Below the pieces are notes generated by a model. The model saw only the letters and a program-made list of their open reading frames with translations, was not told the origin of the DNA and made no database searches. Below, piece by piece: positions 17,409-26,468 of a stretch of DNA of 64,000 nucleotides. The stretch comes from Methylobacterium oryzihabitans (GTDB lineage Bacteria; Pseudomonadota; Alphaproteobacteria; Rhizobiales; Beijerinckiaceae). A program made the translations under genes and the position numbers. Location: positions 27,604 to 91,603 of the forward strand of contig NZ_SACP01000023.1 of assembly GCF_004004555.2 (NCBI RefSeq). Reading direction: 5' to 3'. Every line of letters starts with the position of its first letter. The first letter of the stretch is position 1.

Positions 17409-18824
17409 GTGGCAGCCATCCGCAGCGAGGGGAGCCGGCCGGAGCCTCGGTCCCGCGTCGACGTCCTCGTCATCGGCGGCGGCAACGCCGCCCTATGCGC
17501 GGCGATCAGCGCCCGGCGCGAGGGCGCCTCGGTCCTGGTGCTGGAATCCGCCGACGCCTTCTGGCGCGGCGGCAACACCCGCCACACCCGCAACATGCGC
17601 TGCGCCCACGACAGCGCCACCGAGATCCTCACCGGCCCCTACACCGAGGAGGAGTTCTTCGAGGACCTGCTGCGGGTCACCGGCGGGCGTACCGACGAGG
17701 ACCTCGCCCGCCACATGATCCGCGAATCGAAGGCGATGCTGACCTGGATCGCCGAGCAGGGCGTGCGCTGGCAGCCCTCCCTCGGCGGCACCCTGTCGCT
17801 CGGGCGCACCAACTCGTTCTTCCTCGGCGGCGGCCGGGCGATGCTCAACGCCCTCTACGCCACCGCCGGGCGCCTCGGGGTCGAGGTCCGCTACGAGGCC
17901 GAGGTGACCGACCTCGCGATCGAGGACGGGCACTTCCTGGCCGCCACCCTGCGCTCGGGCGAGCGCATCGAGGCCGGCACCCTGGTCGCGGCGGCGGGCG
18001 GGTTCGAGTCCAACATCGACTGGCTGAAGCGCTACTGGGGCGAGGCGGCGGACAACTTCCTGATCCGCGGCACCCGCAACAACACCGGGGCGATCCTGCG
18101 GCTCCTCCTCGACAAGGGCGTTCAGAAGGTCGGCGACCCGACCCAGTGCCACGCCGTCGCGATCGACGCCCGCGCGCCGAAATACGACGGCGGCATCATC
18201 ACCCGGCTCGACTGCGTCGTGTTCGGCATCGTCGTCAACAAGCACGCCGAGCGCTTCTACGACGAGGGCGAGGACATCTGGCCCAAGCGCTACGCGATCT
18301 GGGGCCGGCTCGTCGCCGCCCAGCCGGACCAGATCGCCTACGTCGTCTTCGACGCCCGCTCGCTCGAGCTGTTCATGCCCTCGCTCTACCCGCCGATCCG
18401 GGCCGAGACGATCCCGGCGCTCGCCGAGGCCCTCGGGCTCGACCCGGAGGCGCTCGACCGCACGGTGGCGGCGTTCAACGCCGCGGTCCGGCCCGGAACC
18501 TTCGACGACACGATCCTCGACGATTGCCGCACCGAGGGCCTGACGCCGCCCAAATCGCACTGGGCCCGGCGGATCGAGACCGGGCCGTTCTACGCCTACC
18601 CGGTCCGGCCGGGCATCACCTTCACGTATCTCGGCACCCGGGTGAACCGCGACGCCCGCATGATCATGGCCGACGGCCGGCCGTCCGCCAACATGTTCGC
18701 CGCCGGCGAGATCATGGCCGGCAACGTGCTCGGCCAGGGCTACGCCGCCGGCATCGGGATGACCATCGGGGCCGTGTTCGGCCGGATCGCCGGACGGGAG
18801 GCGGCGCGCCATGCTCGCAACTGA
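17409..18824 (+). CDS. tcuA: FAD-dependent tricarballylate dehydrogenase-like protein TcuA
   Basis: The product is 471 residues from the GTG at 17409, which follows GGGAGAAGG. VDVLVIGGGNAALCAAISAR is the FAD motif; RGGNTRHTRN, SLGRTNSFFLGGGRAMLNAL and the C-terminal NMFAAGEIMAGNVLGQGYA complete the family pattern. TcuA oxidises tricarballylate to cis-aconitate in Salmonella, and TcuB re-oxidises its flavin. The tcuB start overlaps the tcuA stop by 14 bp, and a GntR regulator is divergent, a layout that supports the assignment. The true substrate here may be a related polycarboxylate. Confidence 0.88.
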   Translation: MAAIRSEGSRPEPRSRVDVLVIGGGNAALCAAISARREGASVLVLESADAFWRGGNTRHTRNMRCAHDSATEILTGPYTEEEFFEDLLRVTGGRTDEDLARHMIRESKAMLTWIAEQGVRWQPSLGGTLSLGRTNSFFLGGGRAMLNALYATAGRLGVEVRYEAEVTDLAIEDGHFLAATLRSGERIEAGTLVAAAGGFESNIDWLKRYWGEAADNFLIRGTRNNTGAILRLLLDKGVQKVGDPTQCHAVAIDARAPKYDGGIITRLDCVVFGIVVNKHAERFYDEGEDIWPKRYAIWGRLVAAQPDQIAYVVFDARSLELFMPSLYPPIRAETIPALAEALGLDPEALDRTVAAFNAAVRPGTFDDTILDDCRTEGLTPPKSHWARRIETGPFYAYPVRPGITFTYLGTRVNRDARMIMADGRPSANMFAAGEIMAGNVLGQGYAAGIGMTIGAVFGRIAGREAARHARN

Positions 18825-19995
18825 GACGAAGACCTCGGGCACCACCGCCCACCACGCCAGCCCGGCCCTGGCCGAGGCCGACCGGCTGATGACCGTGTGC
18901 AATTCCTGCCGCTACTGCGAGGGATTGTGCGCGGTGTTCCCGGCGATGGAGACGCGCCGCTCGTTCGCGGACGGCGACCTGAACTACCTCGCCAACCTGT
19001 GCCACGGCTGCGGCGCCTGCTTCTACGACTGCCAGTTCTCGCCGCCGCACGCCTTCGACGTGAACGTGCCGCGGGTGCTGGCGCAGGTCCGCAACGAATC
19101 CTACGCCCATTACGCCTGGCCCCGCGCCCTGGCGCCGCTCTTCGCCCGCAACGGGACGGCGGTGGCCCTCGTCGCCGCCGGCTCGGTCGCGGCCTTCCTG
19201 TTCGGGTTCATGGCGTTCAACGACCCGGCGGTGATGTTCGGCCGGCAGATCGGGGAGGGGGCGTTCTACCGCCTGATGCCGCACACCACGATGGCGCTGC
19301 TGTTCGGGGCGGCGTTCCTCTACGCGCTCATCGCCCTCGGCCTCGGCCTGCTGGCGTTCTGGCGCGACATCGGCGAGACCCGACGGACCCTGCACGATGC
19401 CGGCTACAACTGGCAGGCGACCCAGGACGCCCTGCGGCTGCGCTACCTCGACGGCGGCGGCGCCGGCTGCATGAACCGGGACGGCGACCCGGCCAAGGAC
19501 CGCCGCCGGCTCTATCATCACCTCACCTTCTACGGCTTCATGCTGTGCTTCGCCTCGACCTCGGTGGCGACGCTCTACCACTACCTCTTCGGCCGCGAGG
19601 CGCCGTATCCGTGGTGGGACCTGCCGGTGGTGCTCGGCACGCTCGGCGGCATCGGGATCGTGGTCGGGCCGCTCGGGCTCCTGCGGGCCAAGGCCGAGCG
19701 CGACCCGGCGATGCGGGCGCCGGAGGGGCGGGGCATGGAGACCGCCTTCACGCTGATGCTGCTGGCGCTCGGCGTCACCGGACTGGCGCTGCTGGTGCTG
19801 CGGGCGACCCCGCTGATGGGCACCCTGCTCGCCGTGCATCTCGGTGCGGTGTTCGGGTTCTTCGTGACCATGCCCTACGGCAAGTTCGTCCACGGACTCT
19901 ACCGCTACCTCGCCCTGGTCCGCTTCGCCAGGGAGCGCAAGGCCCTGCACGGGCCCTCGCCCTCGGCCAAGCGCGCGCTGGCCAAGCCGGCCTGA
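18811..19995 (+). CDS. tcuB: Tricarballylate utilisation Fe-S/cytochrome membrane protein TcuB
   Basis: The product is 394 residues. The N-terminus carries two cysteine clusters for iron-sulfur centres, CNSCRYCEGLCAVFP and CHGCGACFYDCQFSPPHAF. Five to six transmembrane segments follow, with paired histidines (YHHLTFYGF, TLYHYLFG, HLGAVFGFF) likely to bind haem. It passes electrons from reduced TcuA to the quinone pool at the inner membrane. The gene overlaps tcuA by 14 bp. No tcuC-type citrate/tricarballylate importer follows, so uptake must be encoded elsewhere or by the nearby transporters. Confidence 0.9.
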   Translation: MLATETKTSGTTAHHASPALAEADRLMTVCNSCRYCEGLCAVFPAMETRRSFADGDLNYLANLCHGCGACFYDCQFSPPHAFDVNVPRVLAQVRNESYAHYAWPRALAPLFARNGTAVALVAAGSVAAFLFGFMAFNDPAVMFGRQIGEGAFYRLMPHTTMALLFGAAFLYALIALGLGLLAFWRDIGETRRTLHDAGYNWQATQDALRLRYLDGGGAGCMNRDGDPAKDRRRLYHHLTFYGFMLCFASTSVATLYHYLFGREAPYPWWDLPVVLGTLGGIGIVVGPLGLLRAKAERDPAMRAPEGRGMETAFTLMLLALGVTGLALLVLRATPLMGTLLAVHLGAVFGFFVTMPYGKFVHGLYRYLALVRFARERKALHGPSPSAKRALAKPA

Positions 19996-20042
19996 GGCCC
20001 GCCGGCAGGGGAGCGGTCGGCGCATCGGCCGGCCCTGCCCGG

Positions 20043-20133
20043 CGGAGATCGGCTTCGCTCACGCGCGTGGAGCCTCCGGCTCCACCATGCGGTCTGGTGA
20101 GACGATGTCCGGAACGGATCGTCCGGAAATCGC
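20043..20133 (-). repeat. REP-like palindromic element, copy 2 (reverse orientation)
   Basis: Read on the minus strand it has the same modules as the copies at 28273 and 41481: a TCCGGA-centred dyad, the GGAGCCGGAGGCTCC palindrome and GAGCGAAGCCGA. It lies between tcuB and the next small gene. Confidence 0.7.
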
Positions 20134-20134
20134 A

Positions 20135-20206
20135 TCAATCGGCCAGCAGCCGGGCCGAGAGGACGATGGCCACGACCGCGGCGCTGCCGACGACGAACAT
20201 CACCAT
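20135..20206 (-). CDS. Tiny predicted membrane peptide (23 aa)
   Basis: ATG at 20206 preceded by GGAAAG; the peptide starts MVMFVVGSAAVVAIVLSARL and ends LAD. It is one continuous hydrophobic helix with a single charged arginine near the end, as in small membrane proteins. It lies between the REP element and the DUF2339 gene, on the same strand as the latter. It is too short for statistical support, so this rests on the ribosome binding site and the hydrophobic pattern only. Confidence 0.35.
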   Translation of the reverse strand: MVMFVVGSAAVVAIVLSARLLAD

Positions 20207-20325
20207 GGCACTGCTTTCCGACCGCCGGAGCGGGATTCGAGGATCGTCGGGAAGGGGGAGGCCGTAGGGCCGCGGCGGCGTGTAGTCGGCCTCTGCAACA
20301 GTTGTATGATCCCGCCGGCGCGTCC

Positions 20326-22962
20326 TCACGCCTCCGGCCGCGCTGCCGGGGCGAAGACGAGGCGCTGGTAGACGAGACCGATCCCGATCAGGCAGGCGCC
20401 GAGCCCGAGGAACGACAGGGCGCGCAAGGGGCCTTCGAGCCCGGCGAGATCGAGCAGGAACACCTTGAGGGTCGCCAGCCCGACCAGCCCGGCCGAGGCG
20501 AGGCGGGCGATCACCGATCCGCGCAGGATGCCCCAGCCGAGGGCCGCGAGGCCGAGCGCCAGCCACGCCGCCGAGTAGGCGTACCACTCCGCCTGCCCGG
20601 TGGCCCGGTCGAGCCCGATCCGCTCGCCCTGGAAGCCGTGCCGGACCGCGAGGCAGATCCCGAGGAAGCCCAGCGCCAGCCCGAGGCCCGCCGCCGCGCG
20701 GACGAACCAGACCGGCCGCACGCCCCGGGCCGCGCCGGCGAGCCCGAGGGCCGCGGCGGCCGGCAGGAGGTAGGCGAGGACGACGTCGTTGACGACCGCG
20801 CCGCCGGCGACCGGCTCGTCGGTCAGCAGCGGGTTGGCGACGAAGCCGAGGCCCAACGCCCCCTGCGCCAGGGCGAGAACCGCGAAGGCGAGGCCGCCGA
20901 ACCGGATCACCGGCGAGGACGCGGGGCCGGAGAACCGCGTCAGCACCAGTGAGAAGCCGAGGGAGGCCAGGGTCGCCAGCCCCTGTTCCGGGAGGCTCGT
21001 CTCCGGCGCCGCGAGGTCGCCGCCGTGGAGCGCGTGGCGGATCTCCAGGAAGACGAACAGGCCGCCGAGCAGCAGGCCGAGCGCCTGCGCCACCTGCTCG
21101 GGCGCGTCGGCCGGTCGCCCGGGCCGGCGGATCACCCGGGCGGCGAGGCCGAAGCAGAGCGCCGGCAGTCCGTAGGCGGTGACGAGGCCGTTGAGGAGCG
21201 GCGTCGGCGACAGGCCGGGCCCGACCAGCGCCGGGTCCCAGGCGAGGCGGCCGGCCACGATCGCGCCCAGGCCGGCGACGCACCAGCGCAGGGCCGGGAT
21301 GTCGAGGCGCCGGGCGATCCAGCCGGTGCCGAGCGCCGCTCCGGCGAGGGCGGGCGTGAGCGAGGCGCCCGACAGCGCGAAGACGAGGCCGAGGCACAGG
21401 CTCGCGACCACGGCCGACGCGAAGGCGCCGAGCCCGAGGGTGAGGGCGGCGGAGGGGGTGGCGTCGCCCTGGCGCCGGCACAGGGCCGCGAGGCCGCAGA
21501 ACGCCGCCGCGAACGCTCCCGCCGCCACGGCGAAGCCCGGCGACACCTCGCCGGCGGCGAGCCGCAGGTCGGCGAGGGCGAGGGCGGCGAGCGGGGTCGA
21601 GGCCGCCCCCGCCGCACAGGCCAGCGCCGTACTGTAGGGCAGGCGGCTGCCCCCGAGCAGCCGCAGCGCGCCCGGCACGGCGACGCTCGCCGCGGCGGCG
21701 CCGGCGGCGGCGAGCAGCAGGACCGGGTCCCGCGCGCCGTGCCACAGCAGCACGAGGGGTTCGTCCGCCGTCCCCACTTCCGGCCACAGCACGAGGATTC
21801 CCGCGAGCGTCAGGGCCGCAACCGGAAGCCCCGCCGCCGCCGGCGCGGCGACGAACCCGGCGGCCGCCGGCACCGCCACCACGGCGACGGACGCGGCGGC
21901 CCAGCCGGCGACGGTCCCGGCCGGGGTGGTCAGGGCAAGGACCGCGAGCGCCACCCCGCCCCAGGCGGCAAGCGCCAGGGCGGCGCCCCGGTCGAGGCGG
22001 GCCGCCTCGTCGGGCACGCCGCGCCCCGGCAGCACGGCGAAGATCAGCGCGGCGAGCGCCTGCTGGACGACGAGATGGACCTGCACCGCCGTGCCGTTGC
22101 GGGCGAGTAGCGCCAGGAGGAGGCACCACGCCGCCGCGCCGGCGGCGCCCGCCACCGCGAGGGCGCGCCAGCCCTTGAGCCACGCGAAGGCGTAGGCGCA
22201 GGCCGTGACCACCGGCAGGTAGAGGACGGGCGGCCACGGGCTGCCGCCGCCGCCGACGAGGAGCGGCGTGGCGAGCGCGCCGAGGAGGCCGAGGCCGGCG
22301 AGCGCCGGGCCGTGCAGCAGGGCGGCGACCATCGCGGCGAGGCCCGTCGCGGCGAGCCCGGCGAAGGCCGGCAGCGGGCCGACGAAGCCGTAGAGCGCGT
22401 GGGCGGCGTAGACGGTTCCGAACACCGCCGCGATGGCGGCGGCGGTGACGATGGCCGGCACGTCGGGCCAGACCGCAGGGGCGGGCGCGGCCCCGCGCAG
22501 GCGCCGCCGCAGCCCCTCGCCGAGGGCGCCGAGGGCGAGCGCCAGGGCGAAGCCGGCGGCGATCCGCAGGCCCGGCCCGAACACCCCCTGCTCGACCGAG
22601 TAGCGCACCAGCAGCACCGCGCCGAGGGCGAGCGCGAGGCCGCCGGCCCACACCGTCCAGCGGGTGCCGAACCGCTCCTCGAAGGAGGGGCCGGCCGGTT
22701 CCGGCGGGCCCGCGGGCGCGACGGCGGGCACCGCGCCGGCCTTCGGGGCGGGCGGCGGGACGGCAGGGGCGGCCGGTCGGGGCTCCGGGACCGGCAGTGG
22801 CGGCTCGGCCACCGGGGCCGGGCCGGCTTCCAGCCCGGCAAGGCGCCGCTCCAGGGCCCGGATGCGCGAGCGCTGCCGCAGCGCCACCACCAGGGCGACC
22901 GGGCCGGACAGGGCCGAGGCCAGGATGGCCAGGACCGCGAACAGGAGGAAGCCGTCGTCCAT
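20326..22962 (-). CDS. DUF2339 large multi-pass membrane protein
   Basis: The product is 878 residues from the ATG at 22962. An N-terminal membrane anchor is followed by a short coiled stretch (RSRIRALERRLAGLE), a Pro/Ala-rich linker, then SFEERFGTRWTVWAGGLALA, the signature that opens the DUF2339 domain. More than 20 hydrophobic segments fill the rest. DUF2339 proteins are predicted inner-membrane proteins of unknown function. The frame stays open upstream (to 23004), but the start used begins MDDGFLLFAVL, which best fits the anchor. A perfect 10-bp dyad lies upstream. Confidence 0.85.
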   Translation of the reverse strand: MDDGFLLFAVLAILASALSGPVALVVALRQRSRIRALERRLAGLEAGPAPVAEPPLPVPEPRPAAPAVPPPAPKAGAVPAVAPAGPPEPAGPSFEERFGTRWTVWAGGLALALGAVLLVRYSVEQGVFGPGLRIAAGFALALALGALGEGLRRRLRGAAPAPAVWPDVPAIVTAAAIAAVFGTVYAAHALYGFVGPLPAFAGLAATGLAAMVAALLHGPALAGLGLLGALATPLLVGGGGSPWPPVLYLPVVTACAYAFAWLKGWRALAVAGAAGAAAWCLLLALLARNGTAVQVHLVVQQALAALIFAVLPGRGVPDEAARLDRGAALALAAWGGVALAVLALTTPAGTVAGWAAASVAVVAVPAAAGFVAAPAAAGLPVAALTLAGILVLWPEVGTADEPLVLLWHGARDPVLLLAAAGAAAASVAVPGALRLLGGSRLPYSTALACAAGAASTPLAALALADLRLAAGEVSPGFAVAAGAFAAAFCGLAALCRRQGDATPSAALTLGLGAFASAVVASLCLGLVFALSGASLTPALAGAALGTGWIARRLDIPALRWCVAGLGAIVAGRLAWDPALVGPGLSPTPLLNGLVTAYGLPALCFGLAARVIRRPGRPADAPEQVAQALGLLLGGLFVFLEIRHALHGGDLAAPETSLPEQGLATLASLGFSLVLTRFSGPASSPVIRFGGLAFAVLALAQGALGLGFVANPLLTDEPVAGGAVVNDVVLAYLLPAAAALGLAGAARGVRPVWFVRAAAGLGLALGFLGICLAVRHGFQGERIGLDRATGQAEWYAYSAAWLALGLAALGWGILRGSVIARLASAGLVGLATLKVFLLDLAGLEGPLRALSFLGLGACLIGIGLVYQRLVFAPAARPEA

Positions 22963-23006
22963 CGGTCCGTCGAAACGTGTCGCGAGCGCGACACAGAGCA
23001 TCATTC

Positions 23007-23034
23007 GCCCGGGCGGGCAACGCTCCGCCCGGGC
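23007..23034. repeat. Perfect inverted repeat upstream of DUF2339 gene
   Basis: GCCCGGGCGG (23007-23016) and CCGCCCGGGC (23025-23034) form a 10-bp stem with an 8-nt loop. It is next to the dispersed repeat and may be part of it. Confidence 0.5.
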
Positions 23035-23039
23035 TCCGT

Positions 23040-23130
23040 CAGGGCCATCGCTTCAGAGCGACCGCCCTGACCTTCTTGTTTGGCCTCAGGCGCCGGCAGT
23101 CACATCCGTGACTTTGGCTTTCGCTCCGCT
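23040..23130 (+). repeat. Dispersed intergenic repeat, copy B
   Basis: Same module order as 13281-13387: an imperfect CAGGGC/GCCCTG hairpin, TTTGGCCTCAGGCGCCGGCA, GTCAC/GTGAC dyad and TTTGGCTTTCGCTCCGCT. The second loop is shorter than in copy A. The gap 22963-23241 contains only these palindromic elements. Confidence 0.7.
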
Positions 23131-23136
23131 TTCGCG

Positions 23137-23162
23137 TTCGAGGGGACATTCGTCCCCTCGAA
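23137..23162. terminator. Perfect hairpin downstream of MFS gene
   Basis: TTCGAGGGGAC (23137-23147) and GTCCCCTCGAA (23152-23162) form an 11-bp stem with the loop ATTC. It lies 80 bp past the MFS stop; there is no T-run, so termination is only possible. Confidence 0.4.
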
Positions 23163-23241
23163 CCCGCTCCGCGGGGCGCTCTTCGGGCGCAGAGCGCACC
23201 GCGCCCGCCACCAGGCGTCGCCCTGCGGGCTCCGGCCTCAC

Positions 23242-24573
23242 TCAGCGCCCGTCCGTCCTGCCGCCCTTCAGCGACAGCCCGGCGCAAAGCAGGGCCGCGA
23301 CGATCGGGCCGGCCGCGAGGGTGAGCAGCGCGGGCGTGAAGCTCTGCGTCGCGTCCTTGATCCAGCCGACGAGGTAGGGGCCGATGAAGCCGCTGATCTG
23401 GGCGAAGCCGTTGATCATCGCGAGGCCGCCCGCCGCCGCGGCGCCGGTGAGGAACAGCGTCGGCAGGGCCCAGAACACGCCGAGCACGGCCCAGACCCCG
23501 AAGGCGGCGGCGCAGAGCAGCAGCAGGCCGGTCAGCGGGCTCGGCGCCAGCGCGCTCGCGGCCAGGAACACGCCGCCGATCAGCGCCGAGAGCGCGGTGT
23601 GCCACTGGCGCTCGCCGGTGCGGTCGGAGTTGCGCGCCACCACCACGAGGCCCACCGCCGCGCAGGCGAAGGGGACCGCCGTGACGAGGCCGGTCTGGAA
23701 GTCCGACAGCCCGCCGATGCTGCGCACGATCTGCGGCAGCCACAACACCACGCCGTAGATCGCGATGGCGTTGAACAGGTAGATCAGCGTCAGCAGCCAC
23801 ACCCGCGGATCGCGGAAGATCGTGCGGAACTCGTGCGAGCCGGTCCGGGCGATCTGGCGGTTCTCCCGATCCAGGGTGGCGATGAGCCACTCGCGCTCCT
23901 CGCGGTCGAGCCAGCGGCCGTCCTGCGGCCGGTCGACGAGGTAGAAGTAGGTGACCACCCCGAGGATCACTGCCGGCGCCGCCTCCAGGATGAACAGCCA
24001 CTGCCACGCCGCGAGGCCGAACCAGGTCGGGTTGCTGGACAGGATCCAGCCCGAGAGCGGCGCCCCGATCACGCTGGACAGCACCGTCGCGGTCATGAAG
24101 CCGGCGGTCGCCTTGGCGCGGTCGCGGGCCGGGTACCAGTAGGTGAGGTAGAGCAGGATGCCGGGCACGAAGCCGGCCTCGGCCAGCCCGAGCAGGAAGC
24201 GCATGACGTAGAAGCTCGTCTCGCCCTGCACGAAGGCCATGCCGCCGGAGACGAGGCCCCAGCTCACCATGATGCGGGCGATCCAGCGCCGGGGGCCGAC
24301 CCGGTGCATGATCATGTTGCTCGGGATCTCGAACGCGATGTAGCCGAGGAAGAAGATGCCGGCCCCGAGTCCGTAGACCGTGGCCGAGAAGCCGAGGTCC
24401 TTGTTCATGTGCAACGCCGCGAAGCCGACGTTCACCCGGTCGAGATAATTGATGATGAACAGGAGGAAGCAATAGAAGACGATGCGGGGCCTGAGCTTGG
24501 ACAGGACGCGTCGGCGCAGGGCGTCGTCGTGCGACGCGTCGGCCGCGGGCGCGGCGGCGGCGAGGGAGGCCAT
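23242..24573 (-). CDS. MFS transporter, anion:cation symporter (ACS) family
   Basis: The product is 443 residues with about 12 transmembrane segments. INYLDRVNVGFAALHMNKDL in the first helix/loop and the DR-containing YWYPARDRAKATAGF loop are typical of the ACS group, which takes up sugar acids, aromatic acids and phthalate-like anions. The ATG at 24573 follows GGAAGGAAACC on the minus strand. It is the last gene of an operon with an SDR and a fumarylacetoacetase-family enzyme (gap of 92 bp), so it probably imports the substrate of those enzymes. Confidence 0.9.
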   Translation of the reverse strand: MASLAAAAPAADASHDDALRRRVLSKLRPRIVFYCFLLFIINYLDRVNVGFAALHMNKDLGFSATVYGLGAGIFFLGYIAFEIPSNMIMHRVGPRRWIARIMVSWGLVSGGMAFVQGETSFYVMRFLLGLAEAGFVPGILLYLTYWYPARDRAKATAGFMTATVLSSVIGAPLSGWILSSNPTWFGLAAWQWLFILEAAPAVILGVVTYFYLVDRPQDGRWLDREEREWLIATLDRENRQIARTGSHEFRTIFRDPRVWLLTLIYLFNAIAIYGVVLWLPQIVRSIGGLSDFQTGLVTAVPFACAAVGLVVVARNSDRTGERQWHTALSALIGGVFLAASALAPSPLTGLLLLCAAAFGVWAVLGVFWALPTLFLTGAAAAGGLAMINGFAQISGFIGPYLVGWIKDATQSFTPALLTLAAGPIVAALLCAGLSLKGGRTDGR

Positions 24574-24665
24574 GGTTTCCTTCCGGGGGGGAGGCGGGAC
24601 GCCCGGTGGTGCCGGGTCTTGCCATTGGCCCCGCGCCACGGGCGCGAGGCTGACGCGGCCGCGAC

Positions 24666-25412
24666 TCAGTAGGTCGCGCGTCCGCCCGACACGTCGAACA
24701 CCGCGCCGGTCGAGAACGACGCCTCCTCGCTCGCCAGGAAGCAGATCAGCGAGGTCACCTCGTCGATCGTCCCGAAGCGGCCGATCGGGATCTTCGACAG
24801 CATGAAGTCGATGTGCTGTTGCGTCATCTGGTCGAAGATCGCGGTGCGCACCGCCGCCGGGGTCACGCAATTGACCCTGATCTCGGACTTCGCCAGTTCC
24901 TTGCCGAGGGACTTGGTGAAGCCGATCACCCCGGCCTTCGAGGCCGAGTAGGCGGAGGCGTTGGGGTTGCCCTCCTTGCCGGCGATCGACGCGACGTTGA
25001 CGATGCGGCCGTAGCCGCCGCTCTCCATCGCGGGGATCGCGGCCTGGTTGCAGTAGAACAGGCCGTTGAGGTTGACGTCGACCACCCGGCGCCACGCCTC
25101 GGCCGGGTAGTCCTTCACGGTGGTGTTGGGCCCGGTGATGCCGGCGCTGCACACCAGCACGTCGAGGCCGCCGAGCGCGGCGAGGCTGCCCTCCATCGCC
25201 CGCGCGACCGCAGCCGCGTCGGCGATGTCGACGGCCTGCCCGTCGCTCGCGCCGGTCGCGGCCTTCGCCGTGTCGAGCGCCTCGGCGCTGAGGTCCCAGA
25301 TGCTGACCCGGGCGCCCTCGGCGACGAGCCGGGCGACGACCGCGAGGCCGATGCCGGAGGCGCCGCCGGTGACGACGGCCCGGCGGCCCTGGAAGCGGTT
25401 CGGAAACGCCAT
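24666..25412 (-). CDS. Short-chain dehydrogenase/reductase
   Basis: The product is 248 residues. It has TGGASGIG (cofactor), CSAGITGPN, catalytic serine in NVASIAGKEG, YSASK, and the C-terminal SFSTGAVFDVSGGRATY. Its closest look is to sugar/sugar-acid dehydrogenases such as the fucose or arabinose series, but that is inference. The gene follows the fumarylacetoacetase-family gene after 3 bp, so both are read from one mRNA. The pairing of an SDR with an FAH-family hydrolase is common in non-phosphorylating sugar acid pathways, where the hydrolase cleaves a 2,4-dioxo acid. Confidence 0.9.
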   Translation of the reverse strand: MAFPNRFQGRRAVVTGGASGIGLAVVARLVAEGARVSIWDLSAEALDTAKAATGASDGQAVDIADAAAVARAMEGSLAALGGLDVLVCSAGITGPNTTVKDYPAEAWRRVVDVNLNGLFYCNQAAIPAMESGGYGRIVNVASIAGKEGNPNASAYSASKAGVIGFTKSLGKELAKSEIRVNCVTPAAVRTAIFDQMTQQHIDFMLSKIPIGRFGTIDEVTSLICFLASEEASFSTGAVFDVSGGRATY

Positions 25413-25415
25413 GGC

Positions 25416-26276
25416 TCAGCCCTCCCCGCGCCGCCAGGACACCACGTCCTGGCGCTGCGACCCGAGCTTCTCGATGCCGAGCGTCATCACGTCGCCGGCC
25501 TTGAGGAACACCGGCTCGGGCTTGATGCCCATGCCGACGCCCGGGGGCGTGCCGGTGGTGACGACGTCGCCCGGCATCAGGGTCATGAAGCGGCTGAGAT
25601 AGCTGACGATGTGGGCGCAGCCGAAGATCATCGTCCGGGTGTTCCCGGTCTGCATCCGCCTGCCGTTGAGGTCGAGCCACATGTCGAGGTTCTGCGGGTC
25701 GCCGACCTCGTCGGCGGTGACGAGCCAGGGGCCGATCGGGCCGAAGGTGTCGCAGCCCTTGCCCTTGTCCCAGGTGCCGCCGCGCTCGATCTGGTACTCG
25801 CGCTCGGACACGTCGTTGACGAGGCAGTAGCCGGCCACATGGTCGAGCGCCTGCGCCTCCTCGACGTAAGCCGCGCGCTTGCCGATCACGATCCCGAGCT
25901 CGACCTCCCAGTCGCCCTTCACCGAATCCTTCGGCAGCATCACCGGGTCGTTCGGGCCGCTGAGCGAGGAGATCGCCTTGGTGAAGACCACCGGCTCCTT
26001 GGGGATCGGCAGGTTCGATTCGGCGGCGTGGTCGGCGTAGTTCAGCCCGATGGCGATGAACTTGCCGATGCCGGTGAGCGGTGTGCCGAGGCGAGGTTCG
26101 CCCTCGATAATCGGCAGGCTCTCGGGCGAGAGCGTCGCCAGCGCGGCGAGGCCGTCGGCTGACAGGCAGCGCGCGTCGATGTCGGGCACGTGCCCCGACA
26201 GGTCGCGGATGCGGCCCTCGCCGTCGAGCAGGCCGGGCTTCTCGCGGCCCGCCGGGCCGTAGCGCAGGAGCTTCAT
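25416..26276 (-). CDS. Fumarylacetoacetate hydrolase family protein
   Basis: The product is 286 residues. An N-terminal MKLLRYGPAGREKPGLLD domain precedes the FAH fold with IGLNYADHAAESNLPIP, the metal ligands in DWEVELGIVIGK and NDVSEREYQ, and VTTGTPPGVGMG. These enzymes hydrolyse or decarboxylate 2,4-diketo acids; the full set occurs in L-fucose/L-arabinonate type and aromatic meta-cleavage pathways. It is the first gene of the leftward operon and is divergent from an IclR regulator with a clear palindrome between them. Confidence 0.9.
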   Translation of the reverse strand: MKLLRYGPAGREKPGLLDGEGRIRDLSGHVPDIDARCLSADGLAALATLSPESLPIIEGEPRLGTPLTGIGKFIAIGLNYADHAAESNLPIPKEPVVFTKAISSLSGPNDPVMLPKDSVKGDWEVELGIVIGKRAAYVEEAQALDHVAGYCLVNDVSEREYQIERGGTWDKGKGCDTFGPIGPWLVTADEVGDPQNLDMWLDLNGRRMQTGNTRTMIFGCAHIVSYLSRFMTLMPGDVVTTGTPPGVGMGIKPEPVFLKAGDVMTLGIEKLGSQRQDVVSWRRGEG

Positions 26277-26408
26277 GGTCGGTGATCCCTCTGGTCGGCG
26301 TAGAGGCCGGTGGTCGCGGACGGGTCGGGCGGGGTCCCATGCCGGCCGCCGGGCTCCCGCCCGCGCTGCCGGCCTCGCGATCCTCCCGGCGGCCGTGCCG
26401 CTCTTGTC

Positions 26409-26429
26409 AAATCCCATATTTTGGGATTT
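26409..26429. promoter_or_regulatory. IclR-type operator palindrome
   Basis: AAATCCCA (26409-26416) and TGGGATTT (26422-26429) form a perfect 8-bp dyad with a 5-bp gap, in an AT-rich island between the divergent FAH-family and IclR genes. A further half site (CTGGGAC) lies near 26441. It is probably the site of the adjacent IclR protein. Confidence 0.65.
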
Positions 26430-26468
26430 AGTTTTCATATCTGGGACGGTAGGCGGGCGGAGGGGACA

